A stretch of DNA of 64,000 bases from Pseudomonas sp. CFBP13508 (GCF_005233515.1 NZ_QFZZ01000001.1:401320-465319), one strand, 5' to 3'; numbered from the stretch's first letter, positions 45,478 to 55,719 are shown. The notes: generated by a model from the letters alone, not told the origin. Numbers and translations are program-made.

Positions 45478-48048
45478 CTACTTCGCGCTCGAAGAGCAAG
45501 CCAACCGATATTGCTCGTAGTTCAAACCCTCGACCTTTTCCGGCAGCTTGTATGGCACGGGGCAGCTTTTGCCCTGCCACTTGATGGTGATGACACCGTG
45601 ATCTTTGGTCACCAGCGCCAGGGCCTTGCCTGTCGGATCTGACAATGCCAGTTGTTTGCCGTCGCTATCCAACAGCACCGCGCCGAATGGAATCGGCTGG
45701 CCATTGGCATCGTACAGTTCAAACTGGACGCGTCTGCCTTTGCTGCCTTCGAAGCGTGCAAGAACCACCGAACCTCGTCTTGGCACCAGTTGCTGGGTGG
45801 CATTGTCCAGCTCGATCTCACCGCCCAGGTTGCGCGTGTCCAGCGTTACCCAGTTGACGCGATACGGTTGCGCGTTAGGCAGAACCGCATAGCCGTTCAG
45901 GCCGGTTTTCACACCCGAATAGCTGCTGACTTCGACGCCCGACATGCCGGGGACTTCCACCAGGCCGAACGTTTCACCGACGGTCTGGCCCATATTGATG
46001 CCGCCGGCATGAGCCACGATCGATCCGGCCGCACTCAGGTTCTGCGACTCATAGCCGCTGCCTCGGCTGTAGCCAAAGCCCATATCGCCCATCGACGTAC
46101 GGGTACTCAGACTGAGCGAGCCAGAGCGCTCGCCCTGGACGCTGCGCCCGGTCTGCACGGAATAGTAGGTGTCGCTGTCCTCGGTCAGATAACCATTGAT
46201 CCCGGCTTGCGTGCTGGTACCGGCGTTCTGATGGTTACTGGAAACGTAGGCACGCGGTGCGCGTGGTGTCGATCCGAGCGGGAACGATATTGAAACGCTT
46301 AATTGCGTATCGTTGCTGGTGTCACCGCGTGCGCCGAATTCCTGGGTTTTGCTCAGGCTGATGTTGTAGTTCAGGTCGCGCCAATTGTTGTTGTAGCCGG
46401 CGGAAAAGCTGCGCGAGCCACCGCGATCCCAATAGCGCTGGTCACTGGCATTCAAATAAAGCGAGCCGAACTGGCGCGCTTCGCCAAGGGTCTGGTTGAC
46501 CGTGAGATCTGTACGGGTTTTGGCATTGCCCGCGCGCCGCGTAGCGCCAGCGCTGGTGTCCTGCACATGGTCGGTCAGCGTGCGGTAACCCTCGGTCGAA
46601 TAACGATAGGCGGCGAGAGTGAAGCTGGTATCGGTACCGGTGAAGGTCTTTGCATAGAGCGCGCGGACACTGCTGCCCTGGGTAGTTTTGCCGAATGCCT
46701 TGCTGGACGATTGCGTAACGTCCAGGGACATCGCGCCAATCGAGGTGTTCTTCGCCGCACCGATGGACAGCGCCTTGAAGCCGTTGCTCGCCTGAATGCC
46801 GGCAATGCCCGTCAGATTGCTGGTCAAGCCGTAGGCGAAAGTGCCCCCAAGGAAAGCCGGTTTGTCATAGCCCTCGCTGTTGTTGTTGAACTTGCCGCTC
46901 GACAGGCTGTACTTCAGTTGCCCCTCACGCACCATCGTCGGCAGGGCGGAGAACGCCTGCCGGGTTACCTTGCGCCGACCATCCGCTTCGACAATGGTGA
47001 TCTCCAGGTCACCGTTGGAGCCCGATGGGTAGATATCACTGATCTCGAACGGACCCGGCGGTACATTGGTGGTGTAGAGAATGTAGTTGTCCTGGCGGAC
47101 CTCGATCTTCGCATTGGTTTCCGCCACGCCACGAATGATCGGTGCATAACCGCGCTCACTGTCCGCACGCATGCCTTCATCAGAAGCGATCTTGACGCCT
47201 TGGTAGCGCACGCTGTCGAACAGATCCGAGTCGGAAAAGATTTCACCCGCGCTCAGTTGCCCCTTGATCGCCGTGAGGTCGCGCTGGATGAACGTGCGGT
47301 TGCTGACAAAACGGTTGGGCCGGCCGGTGGAGCTGCTCAGGTTGGATTCGTTGCGCAGACGCCAGGCACCAAAGTTGATGCCGTTGCGCAGCCCCAGGTT
47401 ATTGGAGATTTGCGTGGTGTAATCGGTTTTGCTGCGGGTGCTGCTCAGCTGGTAGTTGATGAAACCGGCGGCCACACCTTGGTCCCAAAGCTCTGGATCT
47501 ACATAGCCGCGCATGCCACGCGCCATGGCGACCTGCGGCACGCTGATATTGAGGCGCAGGCGGTTGGCATCGAAATTGAGACTCGCTTGCTCGATCATTG
47601 CAGGCAGGTCGTAGTGATCGGCAGGGTGTTGCTCGTCAACAAGACCCTGCTCACGCAGTTTGCGCATGTCCACACCCAGCTGCTGCAACAGTTCCAGGGT
47701 GATGCGTGGCTCGACTTTGCCGTTGACCGGGTTGGCCGCGAAATCGATATCGCGACGCCCGACCAGCGTGCCGTTGCTGAACACGTCGACGCGGTATTGG
47801 CCTGGCAAGACGCTGTTGGCATTCAGCAACGGTTGCAGATCGACCGCCGATGAACCTTCAAGGAACAGCGTATTGAAAGATTCACTCGCCACTGCGGCCG
47901 GGGCTTCGGCGCCCACGGCGAATCCGCAAATGGCCATGTTGATAGCAAAGCACAATGGATGCAGGCAGCCCAACGCCGCTTTGTTTTTCTGGCGCGCAAC
48001 ATGATGCATAACACAACTTTCAGATGTGTGGTGTTGGGAGGAAAACAT
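45478..48048 (-). CDS. Fimbrial usher (FimD/PapC family)
   Basis: An 856-residue outer-membrane usher. A signal sequence within the first 47 residues, then the N-terminal chaperone-binding domain (FNTLFLEGSSAVDL), the 24-strand barrel with the plug (around DIYPSGSNGDLEITIVEADG), and C-terminal domains with a cysteine pair near the end (GKSCPVPYKLPE...LACSSS). AAGG lies 8 nt before ATG 48048; an in-frame ATG at 48009 is an alternative. It assembles and secretes the pilus encoded by this island. Last gene of pilin-chaperone-usher. Confidence 0.92.
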   Translation of the reverse strand: MFSSQHHTSESCVMHHVARQKNKAALGCLHPLCFAINMAICGFAVGAEAPAAVASESFNTLFLEGSSAVDLQPLLNANSVLPGQYRVDVFSNGTLVGRRDIDFAANPVNGKVEPRITLELLQQLGVDMRKLREQGLVDEQHPADHYDLPAMIEQASLNFDANRLRLNISVPQVAMARGMRGYVDPELWDQGVAAGFINYQLSSTRSKTDYTTQISNNLGLRNGINFGAWRLRNESNLSSSTGRPNRFVSNRTFIQRDLTAIKGQLSAGEIFSDSDLFDSVRYQGVKIASDEGMRADSERGYAPIIRGVAETNAKIEVRQDNYILYTTNVPPGPFEISDIYPSGSNGDLEITIVEADGRRKVTRQAFSALPTMVREGQLKYSLSSGKFNNNSEGYDKPAFLGGTFAYGLTSNLTGIAGIQASNGFKALSIGAAKNTSIGAMSLDVTQSSSKAFGKTTQGSSVRALYAKTFTGTDTSFTLAAYRYSTEGYRTLTDHVQDTSAGATRRAGNAKTRTDLTVNQTLGEARQFGSLYLNASDQRYWDRGGSRSFSAGYNNNWRDLNYNISLSKTQEFGARGDTSNDTQLSVSISFPLGSTPRAPRAYVSSNHQNAGTSTQAGINGYLTEDSDTYYSVQTGRSVQGERSGSLSLSTRTSMGDMGFGYSRGSGYESQNLSAAGSIVAHAGGINMGQTVGETFGLVEVPGMSGVEVSSYSGVKTGLNGYAVLPNAQPYRVNWVTLDTRNLGGEIELDNATQQLVPRRGSVVLARFEGSKGRRVQFELYDANGQPIPFGAVLLDSDGKQLALSDPTGKALALVTKDHGVITIKWQGKSCPVPYKLPEKVEGLNYEQYRLACSSSAK

Positions 48049-48134
48049 GCAATTTGCCTTATCAGTCCGTGTTGCTTCAACCGGAGTCCGGAACTTTTGA
48101 ATAGCTTGTAAGCTGGCAGGGTGGGGCGGGGGAT

Positions 48135-48884
48135 TTACTGGGCGGAGGCATCTTTCACGCGCTCGGCATGGCTTTCGGCAACGCTTAGTGGTGCATCGAA
48201 TCGTTGTTGTGCGCCGTAATCGTTAATTGCTGAAAAACTCAAATGCGAAGTGCCAGCTGGCAGATCTTTCAGATTGAATGAGCGAACTTCCCCTGGAACG
48301 ATCATTGTCGAATCAATTACCAATTCCGCTTTTTTCCCTGCAACGACTTTCAGATCCGCCAGCGACACGTGGTAGTTGCTTTGGTTTTTTACTTTCAGCA
48401 CCGACTTGCCAGCCTGAGTGACCAATTGCCATGCAAGTTGCTCCGGTGCCTTTGCGGCATCACCGGTGAGTCCGTCCGGGCGGAAGAAGACCTTGATACG
48501 CTGACGTACCGCCAATTGCAGCGTGTTGACATCGGCAGCACTGGCCTGGGGGATTTCCTGCACGTTCAGCCATACCACCGACTCCTTGTCCGCAGGCATG
48601 CCGCGGCCTTCATAAAGAATCCTCAGTAATTGCTGTTGATTGGGCTCAAGTTTGGCCAGTGGTGGAGTAACTGCGAAAGGCGGTGCGCTGCCAGCCGTGT
48701 CGCCGGCATCCAGCCACGATTGCGCCAGAATGGTTTGTCCGCCGTTGCGCACGGTGACATTCGCCTCTTTGTGCGCGCCATCGAAGATAATCCGGGTGGA
48801 GCTCAAGGAGATGCTGGCGAATGCCGAGTGCGTCATCAACACCCCGGCAAGCCCCAGGCAAAGCGGAAAGTAGCGACTTAACAT
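48135..48884 (-). CDS. Periplasmic fimbrial chaperone (PapD family)
   Basis: A 249-residue protein with signal peptide (about 1-24, ending AFA) and two Ig-like domains. SLSSTRIIFDGAHKEANVTV, AQSWLDAGD, PLAKLEPNQQQLLRI and VWLNVQEIPQ are PapD-family hallmarks; the basic residues of the subunit-binding cleft (Arg in SSTRIIF, Lys in the RIKVFFRP strand) are present. ATG 48884 is chosen because GGTGA precedes it by 6 nt. It folds pilin subunits and hands them to the usher. Confidence 0.93.
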   Translation of the reverse strand: MLSRYFPLCLGLAGVLMTHSAFASISLSSTRIIFDGAHKEANVTVRNGGQTILAQSWLDAGDTAGSAPPFAVTPPLAKLEPNQQQLLRILYEGRGMPADKESVVWLNVQEIPQASAADVNTLQLAVRQRIKVFFRPDGLTGDAAKAPEQLAWQLVTQAGKSVLKVKNQSNYHVSLADLKVVAGKKAELVIDSTMIVPGEVRSFNLKDLPAGTSHLSFSAINDYGAQQRFDAPLSVAESHAERVKDASAQ

Positions 48885-48952
48885 AGATTTCACCGATTAA
48901 TCTGGTCGGGAAGGACGAGGCACAGCGGCCCCGTCCAGGTATTGCGGGCTGC

Positions 48953-49555
48953 TTATTCGTATTCGAGAACGAACGGCAGAGTGGCGTTACCGGTACCGGC
49001 AGTAGCGGTGGTCTTGTCGCCGGTGGTGACGTAAGCGGCTGCGAACGACAGGGTGCCGTCACCGCCTGTGGTTGCGTCGCCAGTCAGGTTGGTCTGCACT
49101 TTGGCAGTGGCTTCGGAGCTCAGGTCGATCAACTGGCCATTGCTGTCCAGCAGTGCGATACCAACGCCTTTGGCCGCGTCTGCACCCTGTAGCTTGAGAA
49201 CTTTCTTGCCATCAACCAGGCCCGAACCGCCGTTTACGGTTGGTTTGAACAGCATCGAAACCTTGGTGCCAGCGTTGCAGTTCACTTTCAGGTTGAAATC
49301 GTTGGCGGCCACACGACCGGCGCCCGGAGCGGAGTCGGTGCCCATGTCTTTGATCGACACGCTGCCCATGTCCACGGCAATCATCTTGTCGTTACCCAAG
49401 GCGCCATCTACCGAGCAAGCGTCGTTATTGATAACGCCGGTGAAGCTGATTTGACCGCTGCCGCCCTTGACAGCTTTGGCGGCTTCTTCAGCCACTGCAC
49501 CAGTGGAGGCAGCCAGTACGGAAAGAGTGAGTACTGCGAAAGCGAACTTTTTCAT
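48953..49555 (-). CDS. Major fimbrial subunit (type 1 pilin family)
   Basis: A 200-residue pilin with signal peptide (about 1-22, ending AVA). Cys47 and Cys93 form the conserved disulphide. The C-terminal strand TLPFVLEYE accepts the donor strand, with a penultimate Tyr. An extra Lys/Gly-rich segment (EEAAKAVKGGSG) lies just after the signal peptide and would be the donor strand. First gene of the three-gene operon. Two RcsB-like boxes lie upstream. Confidence 0.92.
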   Translation of the reverse strand: MKKFAFAVLTLSVLAASTGAVAEEAAKAVKGGSGQISFTGVINNDACSVDGALGNDKMIAVDMGSVSIKDMGTDSAPGAGRVAANDFNLKVNCNAGTKVSMLFKPTVNGGSGLVDGKKVLKLQGADAAKGVGIALLDSNGQLIDLSSEATAKVQTNLTGDATTGGDGTLSFAAAYVTTGDKTTATAGTGNATLPFVLEYE

Positions 49556-49631
49556 GTTTATATCCGAAGTTATTGTGAAGTGCTGCATTGAAATGCCAGG
49601 CCATATTAGGTGTGCGGTGGTGGCGGGTCTT

Positions 49632-49645
49632 TGGGATTTGTCTTA
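49632..49645 (-). promoter_or_regulatory. RcsB-like box upstream of pilin gene
   Basis: TGGGATTTGTCTTA fits TRAGA-N4-TCTYA with one mismatch in the left arm. Its centre lies 33 nt from the centre of a -10-like TAATAT (49603-49608, minus strand), which has no good -35. This spacing puts the box near -42, as for an activator touching RNA polymerase. Confidence 0.5.
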
Positions 49646-49722
49646 AAGCGATAAAGGTGCGAGCCAGTCAGTAATATGGCCGTGGCGTATTTATATTTGC
49701 GGTAATGGTGCAGCGAACCAAA

Positions 49723-49736
49723 TGAGACAATTCTCA
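49723..49736. promoter_or_regulatory. RcsB-like box in divergent pilin/rocR-like region
   Basis: TGAGACAATTCTCA matches TRAGA-N4-TCTYA completely. On the minus strand it contains GAGAATTGTCT, an 11-mer found again at 56163 and 59408. It could act on either divergent gene. Confidence 0.6.
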
Positions 49737-49818
49737 AAGTCGTGCGGTCTTTGTCTGGTTAGTATTCGCGGATGCAGAAATTCTCAGTCAACGCAAAGTT
49801 TGTGAGCGGGCGTCCTGC

Positions 49819-49848
49819 TTGAAAGATTATTCAGACTTTCGCTATTAA
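49819..49848 (+). promoter_or_regulatory. Candidate sigma-70 promoter of the EAL-regulator gene
   Basis: TTGAAA (49819-49824), an 18-nt spacer and TATTAA (49843-49848) end 27 nt before the GTG start at 49876. Confidence 0.45.
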
Positions 49849-49875
49849 CGACTGATAGAAAGAGGTTCCAGGTTT

Positions 49876-51096
49876 GTGAACACGCTTCGTATATTGGTCT
49901 TGGAAGATCACGCCTTTCAGCGCACGGCGGCAGTCAGTGCGCTTAATAGTCTGGGGTACAAAAATATCTTTCAGGCGGCTGACGGCAAGGATGCGCTGGC
50001 TGTGATATCCCAGGCTGGAGGCGTGGACGTTGCATTGTGTGACTTGAGCATGGCCGGGATGGATGGTTTGACGTTCTTGCGCCTGGCGAGAGAAGCCGGT
50101 TTGATTCGTGCAGTGATCATCTGCAGTTCATTGCCTGAAGACTTGTTGCGCACGGTTGACCGGATTGTCACGTTGCAGGGGCTGGAATTGCTTGGCAGTG
50201 TCGGCAAGCCTCTGATGGTCGATGTGCTGGGGCCATTGTTGGCGCGTTATCGGCCGCACACTCCGGGCGATGCCAAAGTGGTGGAAAGTCATCTCGATCA
50301 GCCTTCGGAGAACGAAGTGCTCGAAGCGATACGCCGTCAGGAATTTCGCGCCTATTTCCAGCCCAAGTTTCATCTGCGCAGTGGTGAGGTGGATGGCGCC
50401 GAGGTGCTGGTGCGATGGCAGAGCCCCAGTCGCGGCTTGCTCTCGCCAGGCATGTTCTTGCCGACGATCGAGCGTTGCGGTCTGCTCGATGAGATGTTTT
50501 TCAGCCTGCTCACGCAAGGCTTGAGTCTGCAGCGCTTCGTCCAGTCTCACGGCAAGCCGTTCAAGCTGGCGTTCAATCTCGACGTGACGCAGATGGCCAA
50601 TCCGAATCTTGTCGACCGGATCAAGGCGCTGTTGCGCATCCATGGCGCCTCGCCAGCTGGGCTCATTTTCGAGCTCACGGAAACCGGCCTGCTGCAGATG
50701 CCCGAGATCAGCATGGAAAACATGGTGCGTCTGCGCATGCTCGGCTTCAGTCTGGCAATCGATGATTTCGGTGTCGGCTATTCTTCACTTGAGCGGCTGT
50801 GCCAGATGCCGTTCAACGAAATCAAACTCGACGCCGGCTTCGTGCAGAATTTCCATCAGGCGCGCTACAGCGCGGTCATCCACGGGGCGTTGGCCCTGGC
50901 GCGGGAATTGGACATGCGCGTGGTGGCAGAGGGTATTGAAACCGCAGATCAGGTTCAGCATCTGGCGCGGCTTGGTTGTCAGTGGGGGCAGGGCTTCTTC
51001 TATGCTCGCCCGATGAATTGGGCGCATTTGGTCGACTGGCGTTTCGAGGGTCAGAAGTCATCCTGGCGCCGCGCAATAGGCACATCCGATCGTTGA
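49876..51096 (+). CDS. Response regulator with EAL phosphodiesterase domain (RocR/PvrR-like)
   Basis: A 406-residue protein starting at GTG 49876. Receiver domain (about 1-120) with phospho-acceptor Asp56 (CDLSMAGMDG), then an EAL domain (about 148-395). The EAL motif reads EVL at Glu176. FNLDVTQ, FELTET, DDFGVGYSS, KLDAGF and EGIET keep the metal and general-base residues, so c-di-GMP hydrolysis is likely. In P. aeruginosa the counterpart lowers c-di-GMP and opposes the LuxR-type regulator in fimbrial control. It is divergent from the pilin operon and upstream of the phosphorelay genes. Confidence 0.92.
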   Translation: MNTLRILVLEDHAFQRTAAVSALNSLGYKNIFQAADGKDALAVISQAGGVDVALCDLSMAGMDGLTFLRLAREAGLIRAVIICSSLPEDLLRTVDRIVTLQGLELLGSVGKPLMVDVLGPLLARYRPHTPGDAKVVESHLDQPSENEVLEAIRRQEFRAYFQPKFHLRSGEVDGAEVLVRWQSPSRGLLSPGMFLPTIERCGLLDEMFFSLLTQGLSLQRFVQSHGKPFKLAFNLDVTQMANPNLVDRIKALLRIHGASPAGLIFELTETGLLQMPEISMENMVRLRMLGFSLAIDDFGVGYSSLERLCQMPFNEIKLDAGFVQNFHQARYSAVIHGALALARELDMRVVAEGIETADQVQHLARLGCQWGQGFFYARPMNWAHLVDWRFEGQKSSWRRAIGTSDR

Positions 51097-51269
51097 TGCA
51101 AGCGGCATTCTGACTTTTGGGACAAAGCCCTATTTCGTCACGCCTTTAAAACACTCATCATGTGCCGAGAAATCAATCAGATGCACCTGAATGCTTCGGT
51201 GATGCCCGGGATTTGCTGCGGTTGCCAAGTGCTGATGGTCCTCCAACACTCTTCATCATGGAGCTGTTC

Positions 51270-51977
51270 ATGCATTGGTCAGTCGTGAATCCGTTACGCG
51301 TTGCCATCCTTGATGATCACTCGCTCATACGTCTGGCGATGAAGTCGCGGCTGACGCGCGAAGCCGAGTTCAGTGTCGTAGGTGTGTATGGCAGCAGCGC
51401 GCAGTTGCTCGCCGGATTGCGCGAAATCGACATCGACCTGCTGATACTCGATTACAAACTGCACGATGGGGAGCTGGACGGGCTCAATCTGATCCGCCTG
51501 CTGCGCAAGCAATATCCGGGCATGCGCATCCTCGTCTCTTCCTCAGAAGAGCGCCCGGCAGTTGTGAACATGGCGGTCGGGGCGGGCGTCAGTGGATTCT
51601 TCGGCAAGTCACAGTCGGTCGATGACCTGATTACTGCCATTCGCTGTGCAGCGTCCGGCCAGTTGTACCTGTCTCCAACCATGGCCTTTGAGCTTGACGT
51701 GTTGCCAGCATCGATCGAAGAGCCCGCCGGTGCCAAAGACGAGAGCGCGGCGCACAGCGACGATTTCCTCAGTAATCCTCTGCTGTCACCTAAAGAGAAA
51801 GAAGTCTTGCGCTGTTGTCTCGAGGGGATGGGGGTGACGCAGATTGCCTTGAAGTTCTCGCGCAGTCGCAAAACCATCAGTGGGCAAAAACAGGCCGCTT
51901 TCAAAAAGCTTGGCATTCGTGGTGACGCAGAGCTGTTCAAGTTGCAGCACAGCCTGACAGCCGACAACCAGGGATAA
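51270..51977 (+). CDS. LuxR-type response regulator, RcsB/RocA1-like
   Basis: A 235-residue protein. Receiver domain with Asp61 (LILDYKLHDG), then a LuxR helix-turn-helix from about residue 170. The recognition region VTQIALKFSRSRKTISGQKQ is strikingly close to that of E. coli RcsB (VTEIAKKLNRSIKTISSQKK). ATG 51270 has GGAG 6 nt upstream; an ATG 12 nt earlier is possible. The kinase gene follows after 7 nt, so they form an operon. Expected to activate the fimbrial promoters; RcsB-like boxes occur in these intergenic regions. Confidence 0.9.
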   Translation: MHWSVVNPLRVAILDDHSLIRLAMKSRLTREAEFSVVGVYGSSAQLLAGLREIDIDLLILDYKLHDGELDGLNLIRLLRKQYPGMRILVSSSEERPAVVNMAVGAGVSGFFGKSQSVDDLITAIRCAASGQLYLSPTMAFELDVLPASIEEPAGAKDESAAHSDDFLSNPLLSPKEKEVLRCCLEGMGVTQIALKFSRSRKTISGQKQAAFKKLGIRGDAELFKLQHSLTADNQG

Positions 51978-51984
51978 CACGCTT

Positions 51985-54900
51985 ATGTTTCATCTGTTGC
52001 GCGGTGTTTTGCTAATCAGTGTGCTTTTCGTATTCAGTAGTGGTGTGTTATTGGCAGCAGAGCCGCGCACCTTGCAGGTGTTCGGTCGCTCGGACTGCAA
52101 GGAGCTGCAAGTCGATCTGGCCAATGAAGACTGGAGTTGGCTGCGGCAAAAGCGCAGCCTGATATTGGGTTCTGCGCTTCCGGATTTCCCGCCTTATGTC
52201 ATGACCGCCAGCGGTACGCGCTATGAGGGGATTGCCGCCGATATCGCCTGCATTATCGGTCAGGCACTGCATGTTGAGATTACCGTCAAGGCTTACCCTG
52301 ACCGGCGTGACGCCATGGCCGCACTTGAGCGCGGTGACATCGACATGTTGGGCAGTTCCAACAGTTTCGAATTGATCGATGGCCTCGTCACGCTCAGCAA
52401 ACCTTATGTCGAAGACGTGCCGGCGATGTTCATGCGCGGCGATGATCGACGACCGATGCCGGCCAATCTGGCCGGTTTGCGTATTGCGGTTGCCGACGAT
52501 TACCTGCCTTCCAGTCAATTACACGCGTTATACCCCAACGCCGAATTCGTGCTTTTTCCATCGAACGAGTTGGCACTGGCTGCGCTGGCTTTTGGCAAGG
52601 TCGACCTGTTTCTCGGCGATACGGTGTCGAGCAATTACCTGATCAACCTCAACTACTTCAACTATGTGCGGCTGCACTCTTTCGTCAAAACCCAAACCAG
52701 CGGTTTCAGCTTTGCCTTGCGCCGGGGCAACGACCAATTGCTGCGTCTGATCGATTCGACCCTCGAGTCGCTGGGTGATGCGAAGATTGCCGAAATTACC
52801 AAGCGCTGGTCGGGCGGCGGCGGGGCGCTGACGCCCAAACGCATTGACCTGACACCCGGCGAAGCACGTTGGCTTGAGCTGCATCCGGTCGCGCGGTTCG
52901 TGATCAATGACGATCAGGCACCGTTTGCATTCTTTGATGGTGACGGCAACTTCGGCGGGATCGGCGCTGATCTGCTCGAGCTCATCCAGCGGCGTACCGG
53001 CTTGCAGATCAATGTCGAGCGCACCGACAGCTTTTCCAGTCTGAGCACGCGTCTGCTGGATGGCAGCGCGGATATTTCTCTGCTGACACCAACGGTCTCG
53101 CGGGAAGTCGGCATGCGTTTCACTCATCCGTTCCTTGCCAGCCCCTTTGTGATCGTCACCACCAAGGACGCAGGCGCGCCTTCAAGCCTGCAGGAGCTGC
53201 GCGGCAAGCGCGTCGCAGTGCCCGAAAGTTCGGCTGAGCGTGAGCTGCTCAAGGACTACCCCGACATCGAGATCGTTGATAACGAAACAGTTCTGGGCGC
53301 CTTGGCTGACGTGAAGGACGGTCGAGCGGACGCGATGATTACCACGTTGCACAGTGCGCGCTACTACATCGCCCACATCTACAGCGACAGCTTGCGTATC
53401 TCCAACATCGTCGGCATGAACAAAGGCTTCCTCGCTTTCGCCGCGCGGCGTGCCGATACCGAACTGGTCAGCATTCTGAACAAGGCGCTGCTGAGCATTC
53501 CGCCGGATGAGCTGGACGTAATTCTCAACAGGTGGCGTCCCATTGCAGCGTTTTCGGGGTTGTCGTGGCGCGATTACAAGGCGCTGATCTACCAGATCAG
53601 CGCTGGCGCGTTCCTGATTATCCTGGGATCGCTGGCGTGGAATTTCTATATTCGCCGGCAGATCCGCGAACGCAGCCGGGCAGAGCGCTTGCTGGGCGAT
53701 CAGTTGAAGTTCATGGGCGCGTTGATCAACGGCACGCCGCATCCCATCTACGTACGTGATCGTGAAGGTCGGCTTGTCACCTGCAATAATAATTATCTGC
53801 AAACATTTGGCCTGCTGGAAAAGGACGTGATCGGCAAGACCGTGCTCGAAAGCGGCAAGCGCAATCGTCAGGAGGCGTTGCAATTTCACGACGACTACCT
53901 GCGCGTCATCGAGCAGGACGAACCTTACGAGGTGGATCGCACGCTGCATGTCGGTGATACGCGGCTGATCATTTACCACTGGATCCAGCCGTATCACGAC
54001 ACGGCGGGTGAAGTCAGAGGCGTGATCTGCGGCTGGATCGATATCAGCGAACGCCGTGAACTCATCGAGGAGTTGCGTTCGGCGAAAGAGCTGGCTGACG
54101 AGTCGAGCCGCGCCAAAACCACGTTCCTGGCGACCATGAGCCACGAAATCCGTACGCCGATGAGCGCCGTGATCGGCATGCTCGAACTTACCCTCAAGCG
54201 TGCCGAGCAGGGACACTTCGATCGGCCGGCGATTGAAGTGGCATACGACTCGGCAAAAGGTCTGCTGGAACTGATCGGCGATATCCTCGATGTGGTACGC
54301 ATCGAATCGGGCCATGTCAGCCTTTCGCCGAAACGTGCCAACCTGCGCGAATTGGTCGAATCCGTGGCGCGGGTGTTCGACGGCTTGGCCAGGCAGAAGA
54401 GTCTGGTGCTGAAGCTCGACATCGACGCCACTGTCGGCTGTGACGTATTGGTTGATCCGATGCGCTTCCAGCAGGTGCTCTCGAACCTGGTGGGCAACGC
54501 GATCAAGTTTACCGACACCGGTCATGTCAGCGTCTCGATTCGCGGCCAACGTCTCGCTGACGAACGCTTACAGGTCGACCTCAAGGTCGAGGACACCGGC
54601 ATCGGCATTTCCAGCGCCGATCTGCAGAATCTGTTCCAGCCGTTTTCCCAAGCCAATCATGGTCCCTCCAGCAGAGGCGGCACCGGTCTGGGACTGGCGA
54701 TCTCCCGTTCATTGTGCGAATTGATGGGCGGGCGGCTGAACATTACCAGTACGCTTGGCAAAGGCACCTGCCTGGAAGTGTCGCTCTTCTTCAATATTCT
54801 CAGCCCGCTTGGCGGCAAAGTGCTGCCTGTTTCGGTTGTTCAGGACAAACCGGTACCGACACTCAGGATTCTCGTAGTCGATGACCAGAGCGCCAACCGC

Positions 54901-55617
54901 CTGCTGTTGACGCAGCAGCTGAGTTTCCTTGGCCAGGCGGTGCGTGATGCCGCCGACGGTGCCCAGGCATTGGCGCTGTGGCGCTCGGAGCCGTTCGACA
55001 TTGTGATCACGGACTGCAACATGCCGGTCATGAACGGCTATGAGCTGGCCCGCACCATTCGCCAGGACGAACGCGAAAGTGGTGGATCGCCGTGCATCGT
55101 ACTGGGCTTCACGGCCAACGCGCAGCCGGAAGAAAAAGTGAAATGCCGGGAGGCCGGGATGGATGATTGCCTGTTCAAACCGATCAGTCTCGGCACCTTG
55201 TCGATCATGCTTGCAGGCTGGGAAAAAAATGTTGAAACCCAGCCATTTGAAAGCCCGCCTGCGGCGACTATCAAGGAGCTGGGTTCGATTCGCGAGCGTC
55301 TTGACGAGCTCACCGGGGGCGATCTCGACATGATGAAAGAACTTCTGCGCGAGGCGCTGTCGAGTTGCGAAAAGGATCTGGAGGAGTTGCATTCGCTAAT
55401 ACCCGAAAGCGATCCCGGGCTGTTGGCTGACCTGGCGCACCGCATCAAGGGGGCGGCGCGCATTGTTGCCGAGCATCAGGTCATTGAGGCGTGTAACGAG
55501 CTTGAGGCCGAGTGCGAGGCGCCTGTTATCGATCCGCTGGACCTCAATCGCAGTGCATTGAAGCTGGAGCATGCACAGGCTGATCTGATCAAGAAAATCA
55601 AACGGATCGAGCTGTAA
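51985..55617 (+). CDS. BvgS/RocS1-type hybrid sensor kinase
   Basis: A 1210-residue protein. Order: signal peptide (about 1-24); two periplasmic SBP_bac_3 (Venus flytrap) domains (about 45-275 and 285-510); one membrane helix (about 534-554); PAS domain (about 570-685); HisKA with His720 in MSHEIRTPM; HATPase with NLVGNAIKFT, DTGIGIS and GGTGLGLAIS; receiver with Asp1010 (ITDCNMPVMNG); and Hpt with His1152 (AHRIKGAARIV). This His-Asp-His chain passes phosphate to the RcsB-like regulator encoded 7 nt upstream, and perhaps to the EAL regulator. The periplasmic signal is unknown. Confidence 0.95.
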   Translation: MFHLLRGVLLISVLFVFSSGVLLAAEPRTLQVFGRSDCKELQVDLANEDWSWLRQKRSLILGSALPDFPPYVMTASGTRYEGIAADIACIIGQALHVEITVKAYPDRRDAMAALERGDIDMLGSSNSFELIDGLVTLSKPYVEDVPAMFMRGDDRRPMPANLAGLRIAVADDYLPSSQLHALYPNAEFVLFPSNELALAALAFGKVDLFLGDTVSSNYLINLNYFNYVRLHSFVKTQTSGFSFALRRGNDQLLRLIDSTLESLGDAKIAEITKRWSGGGGALTPKRIDLTPGEARWLELHPVARFVINDDQAPFAFFDGDGNFGGIGADLLELIQRRTGLQINVERTDSFSSLSTRLLDGSADISLLTPTVSREVGMRFTHPFLASPFVIVTTKDAGAPSSLQELRGKRVAVPESSAERELLKDYPDIEIVDNETVLGALADVKDGRADAMITTLHSARYYIAHIYSDSLRISNIVGMNKGFLAFAARRADTELVSILNKALLSIPPDELDVILNRWRPIAAFSGLSWRDYKALIYQISAGAFLIILGSLAWNFYIRRQIRERSRAERLLGDQLKFMGALINGTPHPIYVRDREGRLVTCNNNYLQTFGLLEKDVIGKTVLESGKRNRQEALQFHDDYLRVIEQDEPYEVDRTLHVGDTRLIIYHWIQPYHDTAGEVRGVICGWIDISERRELIEELRSAKELADESSRAKTTFLATMSHEIRTPMSAVIGMLELTLKRAEQGHFDRPAIEVAYDSAKGLLELIGDILDVVRIESGHVSLSPKRANLRELVESVARVFDGLARQKSLVLKLDIDATVGCDVLVDPMRFQQVLSNLVGNAIKFTDTGHVSVSIRGQRLADERLQVDLKVEDTGIGISSADLQNLFQPFSQANHGPSSRGGTGLGLAISRSLCELMGGRLNITSTLGKGTCLEVSLFFNILSPLGGKVLPVSVVQDKPVPTLRILVVDDQSANRLLLTQQLSFLGQAVRDAADGAQALALWRSEPFDIVITDCNMPVMNGYELARTIRQDERESGGSPCIVLGFTANAQPEEKVKCREAGMDDCLFKPISLGTLSIMLAGWEKNVETQPFESPPAATIKELGSIRERLDELTGGDLDMMKELLREALSSCEKDLEELHSLIPESDPGLLADLAHRIKGAARIVAEHQVIEACNELEAECEAPVIDPLDLNRSALKLEHAQADLIKKIKRIEL

Positions 55618-55719
55618 ACGTATCGGCTCATGACCATCCGACTGGCCTTGCATTGAAGCTGACGTTAAAGATCATTTTGCAGCGGGCGATACCTTGGTTA
55701 ATAACCATGGAGTTTCGCG

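Noticed and set aside
49776..49786. TGAGAATTTCT (minus strand) as another RcsB-like box
   Set aside because: The left arm fits, but the right arm is one base out of register.
51118..51131. TGGGACAAAGCCCT upstream of the RcsB-like regulator as another box
   Set aside because: It has dyad character but the right arm does not fit TCTYA; kept out of the motif set.
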